From assembly GCA_021234155.1 (NCBI GenBank), contig JAJEKV010000212.1, positions 498,001 to 562,000 of the forward strand: 64,000 nt of DNA. The letters are read 5' to 3'. A program made the translations under genes and the position numbers. The notes beneath the pieces were generated by a model, which was given only the letters and a program-made list of their open reading frames with translations, was not told the origin of the DNA and ran no database searches. This stretch comes from Isoetes taiwanensis (lineage: Eukaryota; Streptophyta; Lycopodiopsida; Isoetales; Isoetaceae). Each line of letters begins with the position of its first letter. Position 1 is the stretch's first letter. Below are positions 22,238 through 32,479 of the stretch, piece by piece.

Positions 22238-23665
22238 TTAGGAGTGAGATGCGAAATCTCTAAGCAAGTTTAAAATCCCCAATTTGAGGACTTCAAACTT
22301 GCTTTGAGATATTATTATGATTCCACACTTCCAAAACAATTACCTAACGGATAGCCTCCAAATTTTATTACGGTTGCAACAAACTTGAATGTTAATTTGT
22401 GCTTTTAATTATGACTCCATTTCCATTAATAATATTGCACATGGGGACAGAAAACCTAACGTTTCTATTTGAGGTTAGATTCCTATTTCGAAATTTTTTC
22501 TTCAATGGGAGCAAATGATTCGATTTTGCAAATGAATAGAAGCATTGAGTAGAAACGGCGCCGTTTCAGCTTGTAGCATTCATAGCAGCTTGTAGCATTT
22601 GTAGCATTCGTAGCATTTACATTTAGTCTCAACCATATTGTGACACAGATGGATAGAGATTCTATGAATACCAAGAGAATACTTCAGAAATTTTGAGGTT
22701 GTTTATCAGCTAGTCGGTGAGCTCACATTATGTTTGCGGATCCTCTTTTATGGAATAGTGATCTAGGAGGGTTCTGCTTGGGATGTCCATCCTTGAGATA
22801 ATCTTTTTTCTCTTCCTTTCCTTTCTTAGTGTAGAAAAAGAGTTGCATGGACAGAGGATGGAGCTGTTCACATTTCCAAGCCTAGTAAAATTATGATTAC
22901 GTTGTCTATGTTCATGTTGCGAATACATATGTTAAGTGCGCACAGTGTACTGAATTTGTCTAGATATCGTTCTGTTTGTTTTTAAATAGTGGATATTTGC
23001 GTGGATAAATTGAGTAGAAACGGCGCCGTTTCAGCTTGTAGCATTCATAGCAGCTTGTAGCATTTGTAGCATTCGTAGGAGCTGTGGCTATTAGCTTTGA
23101 TTTTTTCAATAGCCTGTTTTATCTGAGGCAAACGACGTCGTTTGGGATTTTAGAACATTTTCAATAAATATTATATAAGACATTAAATGTTTTTTTTAAG
23201 ACACCATGTCCTCAAATCTGTAAGACACCATGTCCTCAAACGGTGCCGTTTGCTTCACATTCAGATTATTTTGCAATATAATATTGGCTCTCTTGGAACA
23301 GTATGCTAGTTTGTGGAGGACTATTACATCAGTGTTTCGGTATGTGCTATGTTGAAAATGTTTTTTTTTTTTTGATATGAACTGTTTTTTCTTCATTATC
23401 CACAAGGTGAGGCATTGTAGAAATTTGCATTTGCATGAAGTCGAATTTTGTTAAAATGCTATGAATTAGAAGCTAAAATTGATCTTGTGTCTTATATAAA
23501 TGGAAGCATAGGCTAAGCTAGTATCATTATGTATTCATATCATGCCAATATCATATCTTATATATTCATATCTATTGCTTGGAAATAATCATTTACTTGA
23601 ATGTTTAATGCAAGTGCTTTATGGTTGTAACAAGGAGGGGAACTATATTACGATCACTTGATAAG
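22238..23665. promoter_or_regulatory. Divergent central region of element B with four 16-bp palindromes
   Basis: This 1.4-kb non-coding region lies between the start of the transposase (minus) and that of the ParB-methyltransferase gene (plus). It contains GAAACGGCGCCGTTTC at 22552-22567 and 23017-23032, CAAACGACGTCGTTTG at 23129-23144 and CAAACGGTGCCGTTTG at 23237-23252. All share AAACG-N4-CGTTT, and the first three are perfect palindromes. The first two lie inside a longer duplicated word (about 22546-22614 and 23011-23079) that also repeats TTGTAGCATT(C/T). A bidirectional promoter role is inferred from position only. Confidence 0.7.
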
Positions 23666-26583
23666 ATGGGGAAGAGAAAATCCAAGAGCAAGAAAAAAGA
23701 ATGAAGAGACAGTTCATAGAGAAGGGGATGAAGAGAATATGGAAACATCGGACTTCATTGAAGTGGAAGAGTTACAAGGTGTAGAGGATAGGCCTAGTAA
23801 TCGATGACATGCCAAAAGATGGTGAAGTTGAAAAACCAATGAAAAAAAAAACAAGCATGAAGAAGAGGATCTTGTAGATGTCCCAAAAATTTCACTTTAC
23901 AAATGATATCCCGGACTTTGAATGAACTTCGGAATTGTCGGGAAGAGATCCTCCCTTGATTCCTCTTTGTCGTGTACAAGTTAAACCAAGCCGTATGTAT
24001 TGTTACCAAGGGCGCCAAAGGCGATCGTGAGACACTAAGGAATGATGGGTATATACTTGAGAAAGGTAGTTTCATCCTTTCTATTACTGACTCATTGGGC
24101 AACACAATTCCAGTCACGGAACAGATTGTGCAAAGCTGGGATGATTCTTGGAAGCAAGAGAACGAAGCATTTGAGTCTAGTTTGCAATCCAATGATGAAT
24201 GGAGTGATCTTTCTAATAAGATGTTTATTTGCTGGGATGGGAACCATAGAACAGATGCTTGGTTGCACGAAATCAAAGAGAGATACTCTCTTGTAAGGAG
24301 CATGCACTTTTCAGTCAAAGCATCGTTTGTGAACATTGAACCCACCAAGGAGGCAGCCTTAGTACGAGCAATGAATAGGATAAATGAGTAAGTATTTGAT
24401 GACTATAGTTACATTTTCATTTATACAAACACGTACAATTTATTTTTCAGGTTAAATGAGCATGGAATTGTAAAGACAAAGCTGAAAGACATACTTTACG
24501 GAGTGCACAGGATGACTAACTCTGATTTGACAAATTTTCTTGCCAACGTTAGTAGCCAAGAGCTTGCAGAAAGTAGAAATGCAGAAGTGAAGGCAATGAA
24601 GGAGGAGCCCTGGTATCCTCATACTAGGTACATTTTGGCAAAGATCATGTATCAGGTTTGTGTTAAAACATGAATTTCAGTCTTTAATTAAACCATGCAC
24701 TATTTATAACACATTTAATGATTGCATTTCAGTCCACAATTGTGAAAGAGGTTGATGCACTAACTGAAAAGTATAGTGAGGGATTGGGTAGTGATGAAGC
24801 TAAGGTCAAAGCAGAGAAAGAAGTGAGACGAAAATGGCAAGCAAAAATGGGAAAATATTTGGCTATTGTGAATCCTGATTTGGGGCATAATTGGGTTACT
24901 ATGGTCACAAGCAGACAGCTGGAGAATAATTACATTCGACTAACTTTGGAGAAGTTGAATGACATGACAAAAGCAAGAGTTGATCCATGTGTTAGAGATA
25001 AGTGGTTAGAGTGGATGATTTCGGGCACTGCCATAGTTTCTAGCTATAAAATTCCAAATAATGACAAGGAATTTAATGAATGGTTGAAAAAAGAAACTTG
25101 GCTCGAGCATCTTCTGAAAAAATCCAAGGAAACATTTGATTCAGTTATATCAACTAAGCACATTGCTGTTGCAAATGTAGGGGACACATTGGAAGTATGG
25201 TTTGATGATTTTAAGCTGAAATATAGAGATAGCATGTTCAAGACATTTGAAAAGAACATGTCTTTGAGTGCAAAAATGGAGGATGCATATGATATTAAGA
25301 GGTCCTCGATGAGAGTATGCTTCAGGTAAATTTCAAAGTGTGCGCGTACTATTATTACTATGTTATGAATCTCTAATAATGAATTTTGTTATCTGCAGGT
25401 ACTTTGTTTACTGCCTCTCTAAGCAATACATTGATAAGATACCTGTTTTGGTAAGGAGATGGGCCACTCTAGATGAGATCTCTACTATAAGGCACAGGAT
25501 GAAGAGGGGCAATTGTCTTCTGATAATAGGAAGCGAAAAAATGTTGATAAGAATGAATGTAAGTCTGCCAAAAAGCAACGTTCAGAAGCTTCAATACAGG
25601 AAGAGGAAGAAGTCCTCGAGATATTTGATGACATGGATGCTAGACCTTCATATGACTTCAAGAATATCAATAGTCTCCTTGTATGTTTGGATGTGCATGT
25701 GCTAGCAAAGTCTATGGTGTCATCTTCTTCTTCTATGCACTTTAAAGAGTTCAAGGAGTTAAGGGAGTTTGCACGTGGAAACAAAATGATTGACAAGATT
25801 ATGCAGAGGAATGGCAAGCCTAGAGATTGGGGCTTTCATGTGGTTTTTATAGACCTTCCTACAAATATGATACCTACCATTGGACATGATGAAATTCCAG
25901 CATGGAATTTATGTGATCAGGATCTCATTGATGCTAGCATGAGCATTGCTACACTTTGTTTGGATGATAAAGGATTTGCATTGTGCATTTGTACGCAGGA
26001 ACAACTAAAGACACTGGACGTGTATGCAAAGAAGCGGAATTTGGAGAAGTGTCGAATGTTCTTTCTATCCTCAAAGGTTCCTTTTGGCCATAGCAAGGAC
26101 AAGCTGGGAATGATTGCACAATATTGCCAAGTATGTGTCATCTATAGCCGCATAGGAGTGCCCGTGCCACCAATCAACGGCTCACCTTTTCAGCATAAAG
26201 GCTATGGCCCAGATCGAGATTTCTACACTCATCATTTGACAGAAACTGATAGGCTACATTACAAAGATATGCAATTGTCAAGATTTGGCTTGGAGAAGTC
26301 CCCGATTTTCATGGAGTTCCTTTTGCATACTTATTGTCCAGTTGGTGGTTTAGTGCTTGATTTGTTTGCAGGATCAGCACCGATGATCTATGCTGCAGCT
26401 ATGCGAGGAGTTCATTACTATGGCATTGAGCGTGATTATGATCTCGTGCAAGAAGTCATTGCTTTGCGAAATTACAAGTCGCAGATATCAGAGGAAAAGA
26501 AAAGCAACTACGAAGATGAAAATGAAGATAATGAGGATCTGGATATAATCCAAGTCCAAGACATACCCGAGCCTGATGACTAG
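23666..26583 (+). pseudogene. ParB-like domain fused to a permuted N6/N4 DNA methyltransferase domain (catalytic motif changed), spliced
   Basis: The start is probably MGKRKSKSKKK at 23666, followed by frameshifts in an acidic N-terminus. The exons are up to 24387, 24451-24655, 24733-25325 and 25399-26583. All introns are GT-AG, and the first three join in frame (for example KIMYQ|STIVKEVDAL). The ParB-like core at about 24220-24390 reads FICWDGNHRTDAW, then VRSMHFSVKASFVNIEPTKE, then LVRAMNRINE, matching the ParB 'DG.HR..A' signature. A roughly 350-residue middle region follows. A frameshift near 25480 is followed by a Lys-rich, then acidic linker. The methyltransferase domain then has motif IV as VVFIDLPTNM (25846-25866; DLPT replaces D/N/S-P-P-Y/F). 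Next come a central FALCICTQEQL strand and GLEKSPIFMEFLL. Motif I is LVLDLFAGSAPMIYAAAMRG, followed by YYGIERD (26350-26442). IV-before-I is the beta-class order. The altered DPPY suggests it is catalytically impaired or serves another role. The C-terminus is strongly acidic. Confidence 0.78.
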
Positions 26584-26888
26584 TTAGTATTTCAGCATTT
26601 GATTTCATGTTTAAAGATTATATTTTAAACTTATTTTAGACTATTACAATTACGTTTTATGCCAACATCATTTTAGTTTAACTGCTTCTTTTTATTTCTG
26701 GTTTTGTTGGTCCTAGTTCTTAGTCAGATGTTGCATTACAATAAATTGTAATTTGGATTTTACAGTGCCTTGCCCATCTATCTTTGAATGTGTGGTCTCG
26801 CATGGCGTTGTTCCCATCATGCAACATTAAAGAGAGAAAAACGGCGTTGTCTCTTCAGATGACGAGGCAATCTTAGATTAATTCAAAC
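26584..26888. other. 3' flank of the ParB-methyltransferase gene
   Basis: AT-rich, no gene. Bases 26597-26650 repeat, in direct orientation, a word also present twice near the left end of the element (about 18716-18745 and 18751-18800: GATTTCA, AAGATTATATTTTAAA, TTATTTTAGACTATTA). It is therefore a shared subterminal sequence. Confidence 0.5.
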
Positions 26889-27238
26889 TCAATTTGTATT
26901 GAGTTAGAACCGATGAGCCATGTTAGATAGAGTCAATTCTCTTAAGCTTGACTAATAATCCATCAAATGTTGTGTAATTCTTGATTAATAATTCATCCTA
27001 GTCGTGTACAAGTTCAAATTGTTATAAAAGAATAATTTCAAATAGTCTTATTACATTTTCTCAATTTGTATTGAGTTAGAACTTCGATGAGCCATGTTAG
27101 ATAGAGTCAATTCTCTTAAGCTTGACTAATAATCCATCAAATCTTGTGTAATTCAATTCGATTAATAATTCATCCTAGTCGTGTACAAGTTCAAATTGTT
27201 ATAAAAGAATGATTCCAAATAATACTATTACATTTTTT
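26889..27238. repeat. Tandem duplication of a 172-bp unit near the right end of element B
   Basis: TCAATTTGTATTGAGTTAGA starts at 26889 and again at 27061. The two units stay nearly identical through GTCGTGTACAAGTTCAAATT and TTATAAAAGAAT. The left end has no equivalent. Confidence 0.88.
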
Positions 27239-27307
27239 CATGCATATATCTTTATAGCGCATTGGACTACGATAAGAGCATCGACATAAGAAAGATTTGA
27301 CAAAGAG

Positions 27308-27362
27308 GCCACAAGAAGACCATAAAGACCAGCATGAAAAAGACCATGGAAAAAATTTCCCC
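27308..27362 (-). repeat. Right terminal inverted repeat of element B
   Basis: Inverted partner of 18595-18645, followed directly by the 9-bp duplication at 27363-27371. Confidence 0.8.
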
Positions 27363-27990
27363 ATTTCTATGTACTATTACATATCCCTCTATAATGTACA
27401 AGTTTGATATATCAATTGTCATAACTTATTGTTCACTTTTAAGTTGAATTTCAACCTGACTTCTTTTATGCCTAACAATAATTGACATGTAAATGACGTT
27501 GTATGATGTATAACTTAAATAACAACAAGGGTGACTAATTTGCAGCCAGGAACACCGGCTCAGGATCTCTAGGCCAGGGTCGGCAACACCAATGGCAGCC
27601 CAGAAACCTGTTCGGCCGAGAGCAGGATGAAGACCAGGATATGACAGTCAAAACAGTAAACACTAGATTAACACAGATAAGAAATCAAATGCAACAACTA
27701 CTATAGTGGGCAACACCGCTAATGCACGCACAAGAATATGAGCCGCACCACCTCCACCACCGAAAGGTCCTGATGAAGCTCCTCAACCGTTGAGGAAAGA
27801 AGCCCAGGGTACTGAGAAGAATAGGAAGAGAAAAAGAAGAAGCAGGAGGAGTCCATCTCCTTCCAGCTCTAGCAGATCAAAGACCTTAGACAATGAATCC
27901 TGAAGTAGCTCGGAGAGCGGGTCCGATACTTCTCAAGGTAGGGATAAAAACAAAAGAACAGACGACTACCAAAAGAAGGTAGACAGTGCA

Positions 27991-28424
27991 ATGAGCAACG
28001 TGTGGAAGACAAGAAAATTGAGGCAGTTCTCCAGCAAGGATAGGTCAGGGATGGAGGCATGGCTAGATGAAATAGAGGAATTTGGGAATTTCTATGGGAT
28101 GAAGGACAAAGACATAGGCAAGGTAGCAACAACGAACCTAATTGGGCCAGCCAGAATTTGGTGGAAGGGGTTTGCCAAATCCAATAACTTGAGGAGGAAT
28201 AATTGCAGGTCCAGGACCTTTAACAAGGCATTCCATAAGCATTATGTCCCGAGATCCCACATGAGTAGACAGATACAACAGTTTTACAGGTTGGATCAGG
28301 GCAACTTATCCGTGGCCAAGTACACTAAAGAGTTCATGAGGTTGAGACTCAATGTCCCTAGGATCACGGAAAGACAAGCAGTGGATGGATACATAGAAAG
28401 GCTGAACCGCAACATTAAGAGGTT
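27991..28424 (+). pseudogene. Gypsy gag, N-terminal part
   Basis: The frame reads MEAWLDEIEEFGNFYGMKDK, ARIWWKGF, FNKAFHKHYVPRS and FYRLDQGNLSVAKYTKEFMRL. This is the retrotransposon gag (capsid) pattern 'W...F...F...Y.P......F..L.Q...SV..Y...F..L'. It assembles the retrotransposon particle. A preceding basic, Ser/Arg-rich leader lies at about 27730-27960, with a stop at 27901-27903. The frame breaks exactly at the retroposon insertion (the 14-bp duplication ends at 28424). Confidence 0.85.
28411..28424. repeat. Left 14-bp target duplication (AACATTAAGAGGTT)
   Basis: It is identical to 30823-30836. Together they bracket retroposon copy 1 in gag. Confidence 0.9.
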
Positions 28425-30822
28425 GCAAAATTATACAGGATGCCTCTAGGGTTTTTGCGGGGCGGAGCGGGCGTCACCGGAACGAGCCCACAAGACTTTG
28501 ATCGGTTAGCTGGAAGAGCGCCGACAGTGCCGCTCGCTTTTGCGTAAGCCCATAGCAGATCATGAGATTTCCATTACCATCCGCTTTTGGGTCTGCTGCA
28601 ACAGGGAGTTGGTTGAAGTATGGCCGCCATTTCAATCTTCTCTTCTCTAAACAATGTGATCGCGATTTGGTAAGGGTTCGCTTTGTGTTTTTGCCGTGAG
28701 AGCTCCCCTGTTTAAGCAAATAAATAGGCTAGCGGGTGCTCCAAAGATTCGGTGGGTTCTTGAACTTGTCCGGATCTCATCTTTCGGCCGACGCTAGGGC
28801 ATATAAACAGTAGTAGGCTTGGTTTTTCGATCCGGAAGTATGCCATAAACCGCTTTTGGTTTGAATACACGGTGTGGAGACCGCAGTAATGCCACGCGAC
28901 TCCTTGTAGGCGTTGTTTCCTCACCTATACAAAAATCGTTGCGCAAGCGGATGTGACTTTATTGGCCTTATCGGTGTAGGCAAGTCATTACGTAAAGGTA
29001 ATTAGCTCATGTATCTCGAGATATGAAATTCATTTGCCTATTTCCATAGCAAATATGGAAGTCGGCCAACCTGTTCCAAATTGGGAAGTTTGTATTTCAA
29101 ATGTAACTAGAAGTTCATTAAGATGCGATTGACAGCAGAAATTTGGTTTTGCATCTTTGTTTTGGTGGAGACGACTTTGGAAAATATGGTGTCACCCGCA
29201 TTGAGTATACCGAACTTGAAAAGTTGGGCATTCGCATATTCCCTCCTCTCCAAATGGGTGGGTGGTCAATGGCATGGCAAAGATAAATCATCAAATAGAT
29301 GTGTGCGGTTCTCGAAGTTACGATAATTCCTTGTAAATTCCAGATTAATTCTAGGTTTTACTTATGGTGGATTTAAATCCTTCTGTTTGTAGATTTAAAA
29401 CGGGAAAGGGTCATAGCAAATGGTGGGTCCATGATCCCACGGGATGATCGTGAACCCGAATAAGCTTTACATTTGTTTATATCGATCATTCCGGTGATCA
29501 TTCGATATCAAGCAAATAGTATATGCAGGAAGAGTTGAATGCACCATGCAAAGTATTGCGATTCGGGCTTTGTAATGAATATCCTCCTCGATTGATATCC
29601 GGGCAACATGAAGAGTTCTTCTTTGGATGATATGGCATGGAGTATCGATTTTTCCTGTGGTCGCTTGCCTAGTATTGTTTTGTGTGCTAGGACACTAAGT
29701 TTTTTTTTTGTGCATTTCAAGTGTTGGGAGGATAGTGTGGATGGCCCATCCTTTTCTCAATGCACATTGATATGTATATTAGCTGTCCGCCTATGGATTT
29801 TTTCCCCTTCTCTATCCCAGCTAGAGAGGATGACTTGGTGATCCATACAGGCCAGATTGGCAAAGCAAGATATACAGGACGGAAGACCTGTGTCTCTTGT
29901 AGCTGCAACACATATTCTGTTTAAATGTTTAAGCCTTCAAATCTTCTAAGTGTGCTTCAGTGGCGAGATACTATTGAAACAGATATTTTGTTCACTGCAA
30001 CTCCTTTTTGTCATGACGGGGCTGCCATGAGTCTGTGGGGCTGCAACATCTTACTGGAAGCTTCTCTGGAAAATCTCCATTGGAATTGCGATTGGCTTTC
30101 TCCTGTAGTATTCAAAACTGTTGAATATATGTTACTCTGCCTTGCAGCTCTACTTGGAAAGAGTAGCCTAGTCTAGAAGAGGTTGAGGCAGTTATACAGG
30201 TGGAGTAGCGGGTTGCTCTAGTAATGGAGGTAGCTCTAATTGAATTGCCTATAGTACCTTGCTAGTGGGAAGACAGTTGGCAACCTTGCCTAGTACAGAT
30301 CTACTTCTGCTTAAAATCTTGTGGGTTGGGCTTCTTGGTAATGGAGCGTATTTCTGGAAGAGCAAGTAAAGCCTCCATAGATGCGCTTAGGGGAGAAAAG
30401 GTGATCTTGCGTTCTCATACAATCAAGAGCTTTATCTGCCTATCTTATTCTTCTAGGTATTCCTTCTTGTGTTCTTCAAGATCTTGAGGAATAATGATTG
30501 CACCCTACAAGTGCTATTACCTTCCCATAGTACCTACAATAGTTGGGAAGAAGGCCACGCCCTCTAGTACTGGAAGAACTAAAAGGCTGAGGAGCACATC
30601 ATTTTGCAGGGATGAAGAAGAGGTTGAGAACCTTGACCATAGTACATGGACATGATCTTAGGGTGGCTTTTCAGTTTGATGGCTGCGTGTATCTTTTGTT
30701 ACAATTCTTTCTATCTGGTGACCAAGAGCATTGTATACTTCCTATCTGGCCTATTGTGGAGCCCACAAGAAGGTCGTGTACCTTGTTTTTATATTAATCA
30801 AAAAAATCATACCCTCAAAAAA
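28425..30822 (+). mobile_element. Non-autonomous retroposon, copy 1 (2.4 kb) inserted in gag
   Basis: It is bounded by a 14-bp target duplication and ends in TACCCTCAAAAAAA. Its last ~85 bp (from CTTCCTATCTGGCCTATTGT) match, inverted, the 3' end of the copy at 45818-47427. An internal word around CTCTATCCCAGCT(A/G)GAGAGG is also shared. I see no reverse transcriptase or endonuclease, and none of the short frames is convincing. A LINE-type target-primed mechanism is inferred from the A-rich tail and the duplication length. Confidence 0.85.
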
Positions 30823-30836
30823 AACATTAAGAGGTT

Positions 30837-31254
30837 AGTTCGAGCAATCAACCCAAGGACAGTTGGGAAGGTTGAGGATAAGGCTTTGAGCTTGGAGGAG
30901 ACATCAATAACGCCAGGGCAGAAATAGCTATACAAAGGGAAGGCAGCGGGGCAGTATCAACCCAGGCAAGCACCCTCCACTCCAGCAGGGAGCCAGTACC
31001 AAGGAAAATCAAACAGGAAAGGGTCTTATGGGGAGCGCAAACAACAGGACACCTCAGTTGGAAAGTCAGTAAGATTCCTCTTAGACAGCATCCCCAAAGA
31101 GAAAAGACAGGAATGCATAGAGAAAAAGTTGTGCTTCCGGTGCTTCCAGCTAGGGCACGGAATGCACAATTGCCCTTTTGTTATGCAGGCAGCATTGGCT
31201 GAGCTGAACGACTGGGAATCACCAACCGAAGGGGATAGCGAGAAAGGCGACTAA
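30837..31254 (+). pseudogene. Gypsy gag, C-terminal part with zinc knuckle
   Basis: Reading resumes as LVRAINPRTVGKVEDKAL after the retroposon. A stop at 30925-30927 and then a basic Gln/Ser-rich linker follow. Next is the CCHC knuckle CFRCFQLGHGMHNC (C-x2-C-x4-H-x4-C) near 31136-31177, which binds the retrotransposon RNA. The frame ends with an acidic tail and stop at 31252-31254. Confidence 0.85.
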
Positions 31255-31413
31255 CAGGAACCCCAAGACTATATAGAAGGTGAATGTAAAATTTGCGCCG
31301 CTATTGAGTCAGGGGAGGTTAAGAATCAGGCTACAGTCACCTCGATAGAAGGAATCATAGATAGCAAGCCATATGTAACTCGACAGAAGGAATCATAGAT
31401 AGCAAGCCATATG

Positions 31414-31416
31414 TAG
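31414..31416. repeat. Left 3-bp target duplication (TAG) of the CACTA-like element
   Basis: The same TAG follows the element at 41113-41115. Fusing the flanks gives SKPYV-VLIDTGSSHNF, the uninterrupted protease active site. Confidence 0.8.
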
Positions 31417-31530
31417 CACAAGGCCCCCAAAATTGAACCATTAAGTTTTTTTATTAAGGTTTATTGATGAAAACCAAATTTATAAATCAGTACATGTTAG
31501 TGGGTTCAAAAGTTTACAAACCATGTCTAG

Positions 31531-31760
31531 TTATCTAATATTGTTCATCAACATATTTTTTTAAAGTGATAAGACAACATTGTTTTATGACATGGTATTG
31601 AAACATGGCAAATTTAATTGGCCTTTATAACAACTTAAACTATATGGTTCATCAATATACTTTTCTAAAGTGATAAAACAACATTGTTTTATGGCATGGT
31701 ATTAAAACATGGCAATTTTAATTGGTCTCGTGGATAACTTTTAACTATATGATATGTATT
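31531..31760. repeat. Left subterminal repeats of the CACTA-like element (~100-bp units)
   Basis: Two adjacent units share AAAGTGATAA(G/A)ACAACATTG, TTTTATG(A/G)CATGGTATT and AAACATGGCAA, followed by TTTAATTGG. Shorter related words continue to about 32060. Such subterminal repeats are usual transposase-binding regions in CACTA elements. Confidence 0.65.
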
Positions 31761-32479
31761 ATTGTTTAGTATGTCAAGTTTATTAGACTGGTATTTGATC
31801 ACAACTATTTTCTTCAATATATTGATATGGTAATTTTAGGCGCATAATTTTCATGATGTTTTATAGTGATTAATCACCAATACACGATGTGGTAAATGAT
31901 CTTGGTTTAAATATGCTAACATGTCTTTTTTATCCTACTTTTCTCCATTGTACTAAAACATAATTATCTCGGTTAGTTTATTTATCAACTTAAAATGTCT
32001 GATATAAACTAATGCTTAGTATTTCAAGTTTAATATAATGGTATTTGGTCGCATCTATTTTCCTCGGTATATTGACTTGATAAATTATTCATATATTTTA
32101 TACCAATTATTAGACAAAATATAAAGTGACAAATTGACATGCTATAAACTTGTTAATGCGATTTTTTCCCTATATTTTAGAATAGTTAATCGATACGATT
32201 TTGAAACAATCACAATACTGGGTCCACATGTTTTTCTAGTGTGGTTTTTGCCCCCAAAAAAAAAAAAAAAAAAACTACGTAATGATTTTTGTCTTTATTA
32301 AAAACTATATGTAGTTTTTAACCAAATTTTTATATATAAATACATTTTTTTTTCAAAAATATCTACACGTAAGAATCTAATGTATTTAATAAAAGACATA
32401 GTTAAAAGAATGGATAAAAGACATAGTTAAAAGACATAGTTTTTAAGCATTGTATTGTAATTTTTTCACATTGTATTAA

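Larger units (their letters stand above)
18595..27362. mobile_element. Element B: complete 8.77-kb Mutator-like element (MULE) carrying a ParB-methyltransferase gene
   Basis: It is flanked by the 9-bp duplication ATTTCTATG. Its ends are inverted repeats: left GAGTGCAATTTTTTT-GTGG, right (reverse complement) GGGGAAATTTTTTCCATGG. Both continue through TGGTC(C/T)TTTTT, (A/C)TGGTC and TTATGGTCTT for about 50 bp. Two spliced genes diverge from a central region at 22.24-23.67 kb: a MULE transposase on the minus strand and a ParB-methyltransferase fusion on the plus strand. Starting with G and having a 9-bp duplication fit the MULE superfamily, as does the transposase. The element is structurally intact, but both genes carry a few frameshifts or stops. 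Confidence 0.88.

Noticed and set aside
18554-27379. ATGTACTATTA as an 11-bp target duplication of element B
   Set aside because: It would put 30 extra bases on the left end and leave the inverted repeats unaligned. The 9-bp ATTTCTATG abuts both aligned ends exactly.
27372-27540. 5' LTR of the gypsy element
   Set aside because: No TGTGAC...GTCACA ends and no similarity to the 3' LTR were seen. The element appears truncated before gag.
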